Assembly (NCBI GenBank): GCA_027924585.1
Contig: BSBM01001719.1
Location: 9,172,001 to 9,236,000, forward strand
Direction of reading: 5' to 3'
Length of the DNA: 64,000 nucleotides
Source of the DNA: Larix kaempferi
Taxonomy: Eukaryota; Streptophyta; Pinopsida; Pinales; Pinaceae
Position numbers and translations under genes: made by a program. Of this stretch, positions 23,169 to 34,390 are shown piece by piece (position 1 is the first letter of the stretch; each line of letters starts with the position of its first letter). The notes under the pieces are model-generated. The model made no database searches and was not told where the DNA came from. It saw only the letters and a program-made list of their open reading frames with translations.

Positions 23169-24767
23169 ATGGTTGTCACCCGCGCAAGAGCAAAAACCAT
23201 GGAGGACGCACTTGCAGCCATCCAAACCAAACTCCAAGATCTGGATGAAAAATTTCTCAAGCTCCATCTTCAGCATTCAGCCATGAACAATACCCGACAG
23301 CCAGAATCTTTTGCAGCCACCGGGTTCTCTTCTTCCAGCAATTTTCATGGGCCGAAGCTTGATTTTCCTCGCTTCAATGGTACTGATCCGACTAGATGGA
23401 TATACCGAGCAGAACAATATTTCAATCTGCATAATACTTTTGATGTTCAGAAATTTCCACTTGCATCCTTTCATTTGGAACATGAAGCCCTTCAATGGTA
23501 CCGTTGGTACATCAAAGCTCATCCCGAGCCAAACTGGATAGATTTTTTCCAACTCCTTTTGTCACGATTTGGTCCTAGTTCTTTTGACGACTTCATAGGA
23601 GCACTCACTAAACTTCACCAAACTGGAACAGTGAGAGAGTATCAGACTAAATTTGAGAAACTAGCCAATCACACAGAAGGATTGTCCGATAAATTCTATA
23701 GGAGTTGTTTTATCAGTGGTCTCAAGGCTGAAATCCGCTCAGAGGTCAAAATGTTTTGTCCCAACACAATTATGGAAGTCCTAGGGTTGGCTAAGCTGGC
23801 TGAGGACAAGATTGTAGCTCAACAACGCTCCAAACCGAACTTTGTTCCCTTCAGAAATATGGGTTCCCAACGACATCCCATCACGCCTGCCCCGCAACCA
23901 ACTCCTATCAAGCATTTGTCTGAAACAGAGATGCAGGCACGCCGAGAAAAAGGGCTTTGTTATAATTGTGATGAGAAATTCACTCGGGGACATAGATGTG
24001 TTCAACAAAATATCTATCTCTTGGATGTGGATTCTCCGCCTGCCTCAGAACTTGATGAAGAAGCTCTATATACAGTAGATGATCAGGTCAACATTCAACA
24101 CCCGCCTATTGACACCCCATCTCAGGATGACCCACTCGAGCTCTCTCTCCATGCTGTAACCGACGTTACCACCCCACAAACAATGCGAGTCAGGGGATAC
24201 TTCAAGAAGCTCCCTCTTACCATACTCATTGATTCTGGTAGCACTCATAACTTCATTGATCCTCGGATTGCCAAACAGGCTGATTGTTTTGTCCATCCTT
24301 GCTCCAACTTTGAAGTCATGGTTGCTAATGGGGGCACCTTACCTTGCGAGGGGAAGTGTCACAATGTGTGTATCTCTATGGAAGATTATAACCTGCGCTC
24401 TCACATGTTTTCCTTGTCCTTAGGCGGATGTGATGTGGTTTTTGGTGTTCAATGGTTACGCACACTTGGCCCCATCTTATGGGATTTTAGTGAACTTTGG
24501 CTGCAGTTTTCAGTCAATGGGGCACAACACAAATTTATGGGCTTACAACCAAGCTCTCTCTGCATCATCAGTTCACATCACCTGGAAAAAATACTTAAGA
24601 AGAATTTACATGGTGTCATCGCTCAGATCCATTCCATTCAGATGCACCAATCAACAGTCTCCACTACTTCCTTGGATATATATGCAGGTGTCCTTGTTGA
24701 ACCAATGAGCTTGTTTCCTTCAAGAGACCTTTCCGGTAAGAACTTAGCCGCATCTACCTTTCAGTAG
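23169..24767 (+). pseudogene. O Gag-protease polyprotein
   Basis: Gag and aspartic protease of a chromovirus-type Ty3/gypsy element. The ATG at 23169 (MVVTRARAK) is chosen over the longer upstream frame because this is the usual Gag start. Capsid motifs are DFPRFNGTDPTRWIYRAEQYF, EALQWYRWY, FDDFIGALTKLHQTGTVREYQ and FISGLKAEIRSEV. The zinc knuckle is CYNCDEKFTRGHRC near 23959-24000. The protease has LIDSGSTHNFID near 24225, VANGGTLPC and GCDVVFGVQWL. The frame is open to 24767, then a stop comes where the pre-RT region should begin, and RT is missing. Confidence 0.9.
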
Positions 24768-24770
24768 GAA

Positions 24771-25258
24771 ATGATGACTATTTTGCATATAGTCCAGAAG
24801 TGGCAGCAATCCCTATTGGGGAATTATTTCTGCATCAAGACTGATCTCCAAAGTCTGGAAAATTTCCTGGAAAAACGGGTCTCCTCCCCAACACACCTGA
24901 AATGGGTTATCCAACTAATGGGTTATGACTATGCGACCACTTACCAGAAGGGTAAGGACAATATGGTGGAAGATGATTCTCCTCGCACATTTGATGACCC
25001 AGTTTCTCTTACAGCTTTTTCTCTGCTTGTTCCAAATTGGTTGCAATCTGTTCAACGGGGCTATCTCTTCTATGAACTCCATGCTTCTTCATCAGTAGGT
25101 CACTCTGGGTTCCTCAAAACGTATGACCAGGAGCAATTTAACTTCTTTTGGCAAGGACTCAAAAGGACAATTTAACGGATGGTGGTTGATTGTGATACTT
25201 TCTAGGTCAACAAGGGTGAAACGACCCTCCTTTCAGGACTGCTCGAACCCTTACCCAT
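24771..25258 (+). pseudogene. O RNase H end and integrase N-terminal remnant
   Basis: After the RT deletion the frame holds the end of RNase H (KTDLQSLENFLE, HLKWVIQLMGYDY, KGKDNMVEDD, where family members have N-x-V-A-D-A-L-S-R). The integrase zinc-binding region follows (SSSVGHSGFLKTYDQ, NFFWQGLK), then an out-of-frame VNKGETTLLSGLLEPLPI. Element Y interrupts at 25259, within the segment PLPI/P that precedes the integrase core. Confidence 0.8.
25254..25258. other. Target-site duplication CCCAT, left of Y
   Basis: CCCAT precedes TGTTAACACC and recurs at 34386-34390. Confidence 0.97.
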
Positions 25259-25985
25259 TGTTAACACCCAAAAAGTGCTCACTAGCTCATTTCCCTATTC
25301 ACATGACCCATTTGTCCACTTTTTCACCATCTGAGCCTCCGAAACCAACAAAAGGTCACCAAAAGACCTTAGTACACCCCTTTTTCCATTAAAAAAGATT
25401 ATTTTTCCAAGAAAATCATAAAAAACCCTCAAAAAGGGTCCAAATTCCCAAAAATATTAAAAAGGGAATTAAAATATTATTTTTATTCAAAAAAGGAAAA
25501 AGGAGGGAAAAGTACCTAAACCATGTTGGTCAATACCATTTGGTTTCCACAAAACCACAAATGGTATTCCTCACCACCAAAACCTATAAAAAGGTGGTAG
25601 GGGCTCCTCATTTCACATCCTTCCATTATCTCATCCTTATGCTGCTGAAATCTCCCCTGAGCACTTTTAGCCATTGAAGCAACCTTGGAGAAGGAGACCT
25701 CTTGGAGTTTGGAGCTACTCATCTTGGAAGTTGCTCAACATCAACCTTCACCATTGAAGGTAATATCGCAAGCACTTGCTTGCCCCCCCATTTTTCAATA
25801 CAAAAAATTATTTCTTATGTTTCTTGTTCTTGATTTTGAAATGATTACATTATTTGCTTAGATTCTTGCTTAGATCCATAAATAGTATTGTTTATTTAGT
25901 TTATTGTTTTTATTTCTATTGAAACTGCTGCTACTAGTTAGCAGGTGCCCATAGCACTAAGCCTGGTTGCAAAACCGGGCCAACA
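25259..25985 (+). repeat. 5' LTR of Y
   Basis: TGTTAACACC...CGGGCCAACA. ACCTATAAAAAGG at about 25582 is the TATA box. Practically identical to 33659-34385. Confidence 0.97.
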
Positions 25986-25990
25986 GTTTT

Positions 25991-26007
25991 TGGCGACTCC
26001 GCTTTGG
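25991..26007 (+). other. Y primer-binding site
   Basis: TTTTGGCGACTCCGCTTTGG starts 5 bp after the LTR. TGGCGACTCC-type sites occur in Tat/Ogre-type plant elements and are usually assigned to an Arg tRNA. I could not verify the tRNA here. Confidence 0.65.
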
Positions 26008-26204
26008 TTTGAACTTTAGATCTCTAGTTTTACCTTTAAATCTTAGTTTTTATGAGTTTTTAACCTTTAGATCCATAGATCTGCCATCTTAGACAGCAGA
26101 TCCATTGCTGTTCTGAGATTTGGCCCCATAAACAGCCCGAAATTTTCAATTTTTGGGTTCGTTTCTCGGTTTTCGTGCACGGCTTCCGCCTCGCGGTTTT
26201 TTGC

Positions 26205-26516
26205 CAGACAGTCGCGCGGTCCATCGCGACTTTTCTGCGTTTTTCCACGCGGCCCATCGCGGCCTTTTTCCAGACAGTCGCGCGGTCCATCGCGACCTTT
26301 CTGCGTTTTTCCGCGCGGCCCATCGCGGCCTTTTTTCAGACAGTCGCGCGGTCCATCGCGACTTGTTTGCGTTTTTCCGCGCTGCACACCGCGGCTTCGC
26401 GGCCGTTTTCCGCACTGTCCATCGCGACTGTGCACCCAAAACCCGCGCGGTCCATCGCGACTGTTCGTCCAAAACCCGCGCGGCCCATCGCGACTGTTCG
26501 TCCAAAACCCGCGCGG
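26205..26516 (+). repeat. GC-rich minisatellite in Y leader: 66-bp then 33-bp units
   Basis: Three 66-bp units start at 26205, 26271 and 26337 with CAGACAGTCGCGCGG. Then three 33-bp units lie at 26418-26450, 26451-26483 and 26484-26516, each with CATCGCGACTG and CCAAAACCCGCGCGG. All share the core CCATCGCGAC. Frames on both strands are open through it only because the period is a multiple of three. Confidence 0.9.
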
Positions 26517-28060
26517 CTGAATTTTTCATTCGTCCATCCCGATTTTGAAAAATATTTTTTACTGTACTTTCTGCCCATAGCACATTTTTTATAGTATTGC
26601 ATTCTGCATATTTTACAGCTCTGAAAATTTTTTTTACTATTTAAAAGTGCATATCTAGAAATCTTTTTAAAAAATTTCAAGAAAGTGAAAGAAAGACTCA
26701 TTTTGCATTTTCATCTAGATTCAAATTTTTTCTTGTTTACTTCTTTAGAATCTTGCCCTTAGCAATTTTTCTTGAAACGAAGAAATCCATTTATTTCTTT
26801 TAAAAAGGAGTTTATTATTTGCTTTCATAAATCCAAGAAATCCTTTATTTTTTGAGTTATTTTTTGAAAAGCATATTAATTCCTTTTAGTGAAAAAAGTC
26901 TTAAATATTTGCTTTTTATTTTCGAAAAATCCTTTATTTTTTGAAAATTTCCCTTAAAGCATTTAATTTTTTTTTTTTCAAGTTCAGTTTACAACACCTC
27001 ACGTGCACTCACACGATCACTTAATTGAACTAAGCTTTAAAACGTACCTTAATTTGAACACACTTTTAACCCCACTTGGGGAACACTAAAAGAATTCTTG
27101 TAGCTAGGTAGTATTGGGGGGATAGGTGTTCCAATAACACCCCTCAGTTCATACATCTGAGACATAGAAGTTGTCCATTAGGGAGCTAAAATCTCTTAGT
27201 ACTTTTTGGCACGGTCACAACCGGTTTGTGGGAAGGCCTCTCCCCTAGGAGGGTTGAAGTCGCGAGGATGGTTCCGGAAGCCTGAGTGGGATACCGAAAC
27301 CCATTCAGTAACCGAAGGGCTACCATTCGCAGTTCTCGGGATATCCCTGTATTGGGATATTGCGATCAAAGGACCAAACGGCAGATTTACCTTTTCTCGA
27401 CGCGTCATGAACGGAGTATCCTAGTAGCCTGTCTTTTAGGATTGATTACCCGGTGTCCCTCCCGGTAGGGGGATATCTAGCCGTTGTCTCAACATTCATA
27501 TTGTCTGACTTGGATTTCATCACCTTGCAGAGGATATCGTCTGTTTGAGTCACAATACTTTTAGATTAGGTGTTTGCATGATCTTTACCACCTTTTGAGT
27601 CTAGTTACACCTATTTTTTCTAGGAGCCGCTTGCATGTTGGTATTCTGACCAGTTGTTGCATTCCTCCACTTATTGTAGCACAGCTGCTAGAATAAGTGC
27701 ATTTTTTGAGGATTGATTTTTTGGCCTGTGAGCCTTCTTTTTTCACTCCCCTTCTTGCACCCTTGGTTGCATTAGGGTTTTGAGTTTTTTACATACATAT
27801 CACCACCTGATACTTAAAACAAATTTTTACATAAAAAACATATTCTCACCATTGAGAATTCTAGACGTTCTCGTCGTCTACAGGGCGAACTCCCAGAGTT
27901 TAGTCCACTTGGCTCTCCACGTCACGGACGCAGAGCATTATCCCTTGATTCGACACAACGTCAATCAATTAGACGGTCATCCGATTCTGACATACCCCTC
28001 TTCACCTTTGATTTGGAGGTAGAATCCGAAAACCCCACCGAGTTACCACCAACCACAATT
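26517..28060 (+). other. Y leader between minisatellite and gag
   Basis: No coding sequence recognised up to about 27850. T-rich from 26560 to 26980. From about 27852 the gag frame is already open (ATT GAG AAT TCT AGA CGT), with Arg-rich residues upstream of the first in-frame ATG at 28061. The original start may therefore have been at 27852 with ATG changed to ATT, or non-AUG initiation is used. Confidence 0.5.
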
Positions 28061-31000
28061 ATGTCTGGAACACCAGTTGATCCACTATTTACATTAACCA
28101 TAGGTCAGACATCCGTAGACCCTTCTGCGGTAGCACCATCAACGGCAACAACCACCCCCTTGGGTATGCCCAATATGGGTAACACTCCACATTCAGGAAT
28201 GCCTAGCACAGGACCACCACCTGTCATGGGCATGCCCAACATGGGGGTCATACCCCCTTCGGTCTCCACAAACCCTATCCCAGGAATCCCTAGCGCGATT
28301 CCTAACCCAAGTGTAAATCCTGTTGCACTTGGGAGTGCTATCCAAGGAACCCCTAGTGCGATTCCTAACCCAAGTGTAACTCATGTTGCACTTGGCAGTG
28401 CCATACCAGGAATCCCTAGTGCAATTCCTAACCCAAGTGTAACCCAAGTTGCACTTGGGAGCGCTAACCCATATCAGGCCACACCTTTTGGAGGACACAT
28501 ACCCTCCATACCTAGCATACCTATAGGCGCTACTGGACCCCTACACCATGCCACAATGGCTAGGCAGGTCCCGGTTCCGGTCACCACATCCACTAGTCTA
28601 CCATACATGGCAAGTCTCAACCTGCCAGATTTAGCTAGGCTCACAAATGACCCCATCAGACATGATCCTACTTGGCCCTATATGCCCACTAAGCTTCCTT
28701 CTGACATCCCCAAGTTTGAGGGAAAGGCTGGAGAAGACCCCCAAAATCACATCATGTCCTTCCATTTATGGTGTTCCTCCAACTCCATAGTGGATGACTC
28801 AATCCGCCTACGGCTTTTACAACGCACCTTCACTGGCTCCGCAGCCAAATGGTACATCGAGCAACCCCATGGGACGCATTCCACATTTACCTCCCTTGCC
28901 TCGACCTTCCTGCAGTTCTTTCAGCTACCTGTCCGCTATGATGCGGGCGTCGAAATCCTACTGTCTTGCAGACAGAACACGGCCACGCATATCACTGACC
29001 ATATTCATGATTGGCGCCGGCGCCGAAGCCTATGCAAAATCAAATTAGACGACCGAATCTTTTTAGACTGGTTCCTTAAATCCCTCCTTCCTCTCATTGC
29101 GAAGGATGTAGCATCTGAAAGACCCCAGTCCGAGGAAGAGGCCATCCTCAAAGCCCGGCAGTTTGATCTGATTTACGCCCAGTCGGGTTATCTGTATACC
29201 ATTATATCGGACGCCCCTCGGGGTGATTCATCCCAACACGATACGCCGGGGGTATCCCATGCCGCAGATGGCATCATTGGTCATATTTCCTCGCATCCCC
29301 AACCATTTTCCATTGCACATCCTAGCAATGGCCCCAACCTCTCACGGGCTACATCTCAATCTGGAGCAACCAATTCATATGCTCCCATGGCACATCACCA
29401 CCATACCCATGGACCCTCATGTCCACCTCAGTGCTTTGGTCATGCACCACCCGCATACGCCCCCCTGGTCGCACCCCAGCCATATTACCACCCACAGGCT
29501 GCACTAGCTCCTGTGTCTTCTCAAGCCCAACCTGCTTATTACCCACCACAGGCAGCCCCTGCAGCAAACCTACAACCTACTCAGGCACCTTCAGCCTATC
29601 CACCTCTGGTTGCACCCCCTACGTATTACCATCAGCAGGCAACACACACTCCTGTTCACTCACACGCCCCAACGGCTTATTTCCCACCACAGGCAGTCCT
29701 TGCTGCTCCACACCCTCCACCACCTCAACATCAACCTTTGGTGCTGCAAAACCCCTTTCCAAACCAAGGTGTAGTGAACACTCAGCCGTTAGCTCCCCCT
29801 CAGGGCAACGTGCCACCACAACAGATCACTTATGCAGCCCCTGATCAACCCATGTTCGATTCAGGTACTCACCACTTGTTGATGATGTCAACCGCCGATG
29901 CCAACCTCCAAACCTATCGGAACCAATATGGCTCCACCTCTGAAGCCCCCCCCGCCAACCAAAACCCTGATCGACCACCGAAACAGGGTAAGAACCCCAA
30001 TTTACGAACAAACCACCCATGTTCCATATGCGAGGCATACGGCCATTATACACACACTTGCCCCCATTTGGAGCGAGCACGCCAACTGTGGTCTGATGAC
30101 GCCCTCTCGCATAACACACAGGTACCAAACCAACAACCACCTTCACCGATAACAAAAACATCGGATTTGTGCACCCTGTCGCACACCACGCAGCAGCCTT
30201 CGTCGCTACCACAAACACCCACAGTGCCTACTCATATTGGCACAACACCAATCCACACCATCCCCTTTCTATTCCCTCCCTCGGGCGTAGTAAGCGCTCC
30301 GGTTATGGCTACACTTAGTCTCCCCGGCTTAACATTGGGATTACCCGTGTGGTATATTTCGCCTCCCGTTCCCCCGCTGACACCAAATGTCATCCTACAA
30401 CCAGTGCAACCCATTGTCACTTCTACCCAACCAACTCTCGGTATCACTACCCCTTCGTCAGCTACAAATCCCCCTCCTCTCATCAGGCCCACTGGGGGCA
30501 GAGGCCCCCAACCATACACTACGGTACCCCCACCCAAGGTAGTTAAACCTCCCCCCGTGTTTCGTGCTCCTCCTAAATGCTCGTTGTGTGATGAGTTAGG
30601 CCATCCAACCCATCAGTGTCCACAGTTACCTGCATTACAGGAACACATGCAAATGCTTGACGACGACCCCAACATCCCGGTTGTCGAACTAGATCCAACC
30701 CCTAAACCTCGTGATAAATCATTGCGCACAAACCATCCTTGTGCAATATGCGGAATCTATGGCCATTATTCACATCACTGCCCCGATCTCCCAGATTACA
30801 GAGCAGCTCTCTACGAGATGAATAATTTGGACCTTGAGACGGCGCCCCCCACAATTGAGGAAATTCATCCCCCACCATCTTCCTCCTCGGAAGAAATTAA
30901 CACCATTTACACGATTTCCACTGGATACCCCTCTGTCCGGTCGGCCCCTTCCATTGATCCCTTTGACACACAGGTTCAACCCTTTCAAATCGACCAGGAA

Positions 31001-31408
31001 ACCACATGTCCACAACATGGGGGCAGGCCCAAAACCTTGCCTACTCATCATCATCGTGATCCTCGTCGGAGATACTGGGGGCATCCACCCCACAAAGGGA
31101 ATCCCCCATCATCATATCATCACTTCAGTATGCCACCACGACCCACAGCCTCATGGTATAACACCCCGCCAGCAGTTGCTCAATGCCCTATTGATCTCTC
31201 TCTGAGACAACATCTGCACCACATTGACACCTCTGAGTTAGGGGGCATAATAGATTACCTCGACCCCGGGATAGGGGGCATGATCAATCATTTTGAACCT
31301 TCCCCATCATCTCTATCTCAACACCTCAATGAGCCCATCGTTCAAACCAACACATATGTGATCCACAATCACAAACCCCATGCACATAGCATGGGGGCAG
31401 GTCATTAA
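28061..31408 (+). CDS. gag: Y Gag polyprotein with three zinc knuckles
   Basis: Intact 1,115-residue Gag, starting at the first in-frame ATG (MSGTPVDPLF); the frame is open further upstream. Residues ~80-140 hold three 21-residue repeats. The capsid region follows at ~195-380, with KLPSDIPKFEGKAGEDPQNH, GSAAKWYIEQ and LDWFLKSL. A long Pro/Gln-rich linker comes next. Then three separate canonical CX2CX4HX4C knuckles appear: CSICEAYGHYTHTC (~653), CSLCDELGHPTHQC (~840) and CAICGIYGHYSHHC (~895). The tail is His/Pro-rich. It would form virus-like particles and package RNA. It is much longer than usual plant Gags because of the linkers. No protease follows, so processing would need a partner element. 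Confidence 0.9.
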   Translation: MSGTPVDPLFTLTIGQTSVDPSAVAPSTATTTPLGMPNMGNTPHSGMPSTGPPPVMGMPNMGVIPPSVSTNPIPGIPSAIPNPSVNPVALGSAIQGTPSAIPNPSVTHVALGSAIPGIPSAIPNPSVTQVALGSANPYQATPFGGHIPSIPSIPIGATGPLHHATMARQVPVPVTTSTSLPYMASLNLPDLARLTNDPIRHDPTWPYMPTKLPSDIPKFEGKAGEDPQNHIMSFHLWCSSNSIVDDSIRLRLLQRTFTGSAAKWYIEQPHGTHSTFTSLASTFLQFFQLPVRYDAGVEILLSCRQNTATHITDHIHDWRRRRSLCKIKLDDRIFLDWFLKSLLPLIAKDVASERPQSEEEAILKARQFDLIYAQSGYLYTIISDAPRGDSSQHDTPGVSHAADGIIGHISSHPQPFSIAHPSNGPNLSRATSQSGATNSYAPMAHHHHTHGPSCPPQCFGHAPPAYAPLVAPQPYYHPQAALAPVSSQAQPAYYPPQAAPAANLQPTQAPSAYPPLVAPPTYYHQQATHTPVHSHAPTAYFPPQAVLAAPHPPPPQHQPLVLQNPFPNQGVVNTQPLAPPQGNVPPQQITYAAPDQPMFDSGTHHLLMMSTADANLQTYRNQYGSTSEAPPANQNPDRPPKQGKNPNLRTNHPCSICEAYGHYTHTCPHLERARQLWSDDALSHNTQVPNQQPPSPITKTSDLCTLSHTTQQPSSLPQTPTVPTHIGTTPIHTIPFLFPPSGVVSAPVMATLSLPGLTLGLPVWYISPPVPPLTPNVILQPVQPIVTSTQPTLGITTPSSATNPPPLIRPTGGRGPQPYTTVPPPKVVKPPPVFRAPPKCSLCDELGHPTHQCPQLPALQEHMQMLDDDPNIPVVELDPTPKPRDKSLRTNHPCAICGIYGHYSHHCPDLPDYRAALYEMNNLDLETAPPTIEEIHPPPSSSSEEINTIYTISTGYPSVRSAPSIDPFDTQVQPFQIDQETTCPQHGGRPKTLPTHHHRDPRRRYWGHPPHKGNPPSSYHHFSMPPRPTASWYNTPPAVAQCPIDLSLRQHLHHIDTSELGGIIDYLDPGIGGMINHFEPSPSSLSQHLNEPIVQTNTYVIHNHKPHAHSMGAGH
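28298..28480 (+). repeat. 63-bp in-frame tandem repeat in Y gag
   Basis: Units begin at 28298, 28361 and 28424, each opening ATTCCTAACCCAAGTGTAA and encoding IPNPSV...VALGSA. Confidence 0.85.
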
Positions 31409-33646
31409 CCCTGCTCACTTTTTCATATTTGTGATCTCAACCATTTTTGAGGTCACGTGTCACTTGTATATTTCAGTTGATTTGATACACCTAGTATTTT
31501 GCCCCCACGGGTCATCATTTCTACCCCCCACTGCATCCTTCGCTTGGTGGGATCACCTTTATTTGTAGCCATTTTTTAACCTAGTTCTTTCCTTTAACCA
31601 TTCCGGAGTCCTTATGACCTCCGTTTTTCGCACCATTTGCACTGACGGATTCATATTTCCGTGCCTGTGATGATGCTTGAGATCATTTCTCGCTCTCACC
31701 TTTAGATTTTTCGGGCATTTTTTCCACGCCCCCTCGTCGCCTCGGTTTGCGTGCCACATCGGCCGTTCTCCGTTTTAGACGTGCCTTATATCACCGGATT
31801 CAGTTTTCCGCGCTCGTGATGATGCTTGAGATCATTTCTCGCTCTCAGCTTTAGATTTTTTCGGCCATGTTTTCCACGCCCCCTCGTCATCTCGGTTTGC
31901 GTGCCACATCGGCCGTTCTCCGTTTCCGACAATCCTTATGTCACCGGATCCAGTTTTCCGCACTGATGACGATGCTTGAGACCTTTTTCTCGCCCTCATC
32001 AATCCATTTGTGTTCGGTATAATTTTATCCCTTTTTCGGGCCGAGCAACCCCTTTTTACGAAAAAGGCACTTAGGGAGTTTCCGTTAAGCTCTTTTCTGA
32101 CTCCTAAAACAATGAAAAGATCGCCGAGCAATCTTGCTTCCTTTCATGCTCGCTAAAATGTATCTGAAAGGGCGTCTACCTGGTATAAGTTTACCCCTTT
32201 TCCGGACCTCGTAGACTAATTACGAAAAAGGTATACTCTAGTCACATCGGCTAGAAGAGTTCTCCATCCGCATCATTTTACGCTTTTTCGGGCCTTGGAG
32301 ACTAAACTACGAAAAAGAACACCAATAGAGTCCACTTACCACTTTCAGACTCTCTAAACAGGAAAGCAACCATGAGCATGCACCGTCCTGGGCTCACAAA
32401 ATCCACAGGACCGTACCATTTTAGAGCACACTTTTATCCCTTCTTGGAGCTCATTAAAACTACGAAGAACTAATCAATGGTGCCTCTTGGCGCCACGACA
32501 GATCATGTCTACTCACATAGCAGCTTCCCCATTTTGGTCGCCTTTGTTCAGAGTATTCTGCAGTATGTCACCCTGAAACTCCCTCGACAACTACCATCAG
32601 CTTCACCCCCCCAGAGTCAGTACATACCCTTCAAGTCCCTAAAAGATGATCCCCACACCTACAAGTCAGTTCCCTACGCTGCCAGGTCAACCATGTCATC
32701 ATGCTCTGAACAAAGGAAGTTTGAGTCTACCCATTTTTGACCCATTTATTTCCCATTCCCACAAGTATGTCAGTCCTACCATCAGTACTACAACACTTCA
32801 GTATTACACCTCGTGCTCGTATCAAGGAAACATCATTGCCTTGTTAGTTGCTGTTCTCCCTCTGTCGACAACAACCACATTTATTCCAGAGGATAGACCT
32901 AGAGGTCCCTGTGTCTTGGACTCATCACCATTTATGATGAGTACCTACGAATCATTTCGAGAAGAGTCCTCAGTGCCTCTCCAAATGGTTGTTTCTCACA
33001 TGCTCGACTTCAACACCTTGATCGCATCGTTGAGACTCGCACAGGGCATTCGTCCGCTCAGTTATTAGTCGAAGACCCCGGATACCACCTGACTCCTCCA
33101 CATTTGAGAGTCTACCTATGGATACAACCAGTTACATTTTTCTTTAGATATCCGGGTTGCGTATGGCGACAGTATTCAGATGTCCCCAGTTTTATACTCC
33201 CTCGAGTATACAGATACAAATACTTCCCAGAATGGCTCACAGTCATTAAGTTCATACAGAGGTTGAACACCTTCAGTTTCAACAGTTCAACAGTTATTCC
33301 AGTGTATCAGTTATTGAGATCAGCCATGATCATGAGTATATCCCACAATAATGTCCCCTCTGGACCATTATGATGTACCAGTATATCTCTTTACGTATTA
33401 GATCCCCCTTCTTGGGACTAATTGTTTTGTATATGTCTTGATACGAGCATGGGAATGCCCGCCTCGTCCTTTATCAGAGATTATACCTCATTCATATTGA
33501 GGCCATGTAATATTTTTTGTTTTTGCAGCTTCCAAGGGCCGTGGCTCCAGTCTCCAACCGGTCTCTTCTCTCCCCTACTCCCAGAAAAAAGGACAAAAGA
33601 ACTATGATGTCTATCGGCCATACGATGAGCTCCTGCCCTCACACAT
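31409..33646 (+). other. Y spacer between gag and 3' LTR, no pol
   Basis: About 2.2 kb without recognisable domains; frames here (for example 32646-33068) show no family motifs. It holds a 149-bp tandem repeat and then CTTTTTCGGGC...GACTC-TTAAA blocks that are shared with 7.85-9.76 kb. Confidence 0.7.
31612..31999 (+). repeat. 149/150-bp tandem repeat in Y spacer
   Basis: GATGCTTGAGA recurs at 31672, 31821 and 31971. Between copies, TTTTCCACGCCCCCTCGTC and GTGCCACATCGGCCGTTCTC are conserved. About 2.6 copies. Confidence 0.85.
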
Positions 33647-33658
33647 CAGGGGGCAATC
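33647..33658 (+). other. Y polypurine tract
   Basis: CAGGGGGCAATC immediately before the 3' LTR. Confidence 0.8.
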
Positions 33659-34385
33659 TGTTAACACCCAAAAAGTGCTCACTAGCTCATTTCCCTATTC
33701 ACATGACCCATTTGTCCACTTTTTCACCATCTGAGCCTCCGAAACCAACAAAAGGTCACCAAAAGACCTTAGTACACCCCTTTTTCCATTACAAAAGATT
33801 ATTTTTCCAAGAAAATCATAAAAAACCCTCAAAAAGGGTCCAAATTCCCAAAAATATTAAAAAGGGAATTAAAATATTATTTTTATTCAAAAAAGGAAAA
33901 AGGAGGGAAAAGTACCTAAACCATGTTGGTCAATACCATTTGGTTTCCACAAAACCACAAATGGTATTCCTCACCACCAAAACCTATAAAAAGGTGGTAT
34001 GGGCTCCTCATTTCACATCCTTCCATTATCTCATCCTTATGCTGCTGAAATCTCCCCTGAGCACTTTTAGCCATTGAAGCAACCTTGGAGAAGGAGACCT
34101 CTTGGAGTTTGGAGCTACTCATCTTGGAAGTTGCTCAACATCAACCTTCACCATTGAAGGTAATATCGCAAGCACTTGCTTGCCCCCCCATTTTTCAATA
34201 CAAAAAATTATTTCTTATGTTTCTTGTTCTTGATTTTGAAATGATTACATTATTTGCTTAGATTCTTGCTTAGATCCATAAATAGTATTGTTTATTTAGT
34301 TTATTGTTTTTATTTCTATTGAAACTGCTGCTACTAGTTAGCAGGTGCCCATAGCACTAAGCCTGGTTGCAAAACCGGGCCAACA
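33659..34385 (+). repeat. 3' LTR of Y
   Basis: TGTTAACACC...CGGGCCAACA, two mismatches from the 5' LTR. Confidence 0.97.
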
Positions 34386-34390
34386 CCCAT
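34386..34390. other. Target-site duplication CCCAT, right of Y
   Basis: Second copy of the Y target site. Confidence 0.97.

Larger units (their letters stand above)
25259..34385 (+). mobile_element. Y: young gag-only, non-autonomous LTR retrotransposon
   Basis: Complete element of 9,127 bp. It has 727-bp LTRs at 25259-25985 and 33659-34385 with only two mismatches seen (25392/33792 and 25600/34000), and CCCAT on both sides. The internal region has a primer-binding site, a ~2-kb leader with a GC-rich minisatellite, one intact 1,116-codon Gag frame and a ~2.25-kb spacer. A polypurine tract precedes the 3' LTR. There is no protease, RT, RNase H or integrase. Mobility must have relied on enzymes supplied in trans. 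The description 'terminal-repeat element with a Gag domain' fits. Confidence 0.95.

Noticed and set aside
26060-26701. Long overlapping frames on both strands with Arg/Ala/His repeats
   Set aside because: They are a by-product of a minisatellite whose period is a multiple of three.
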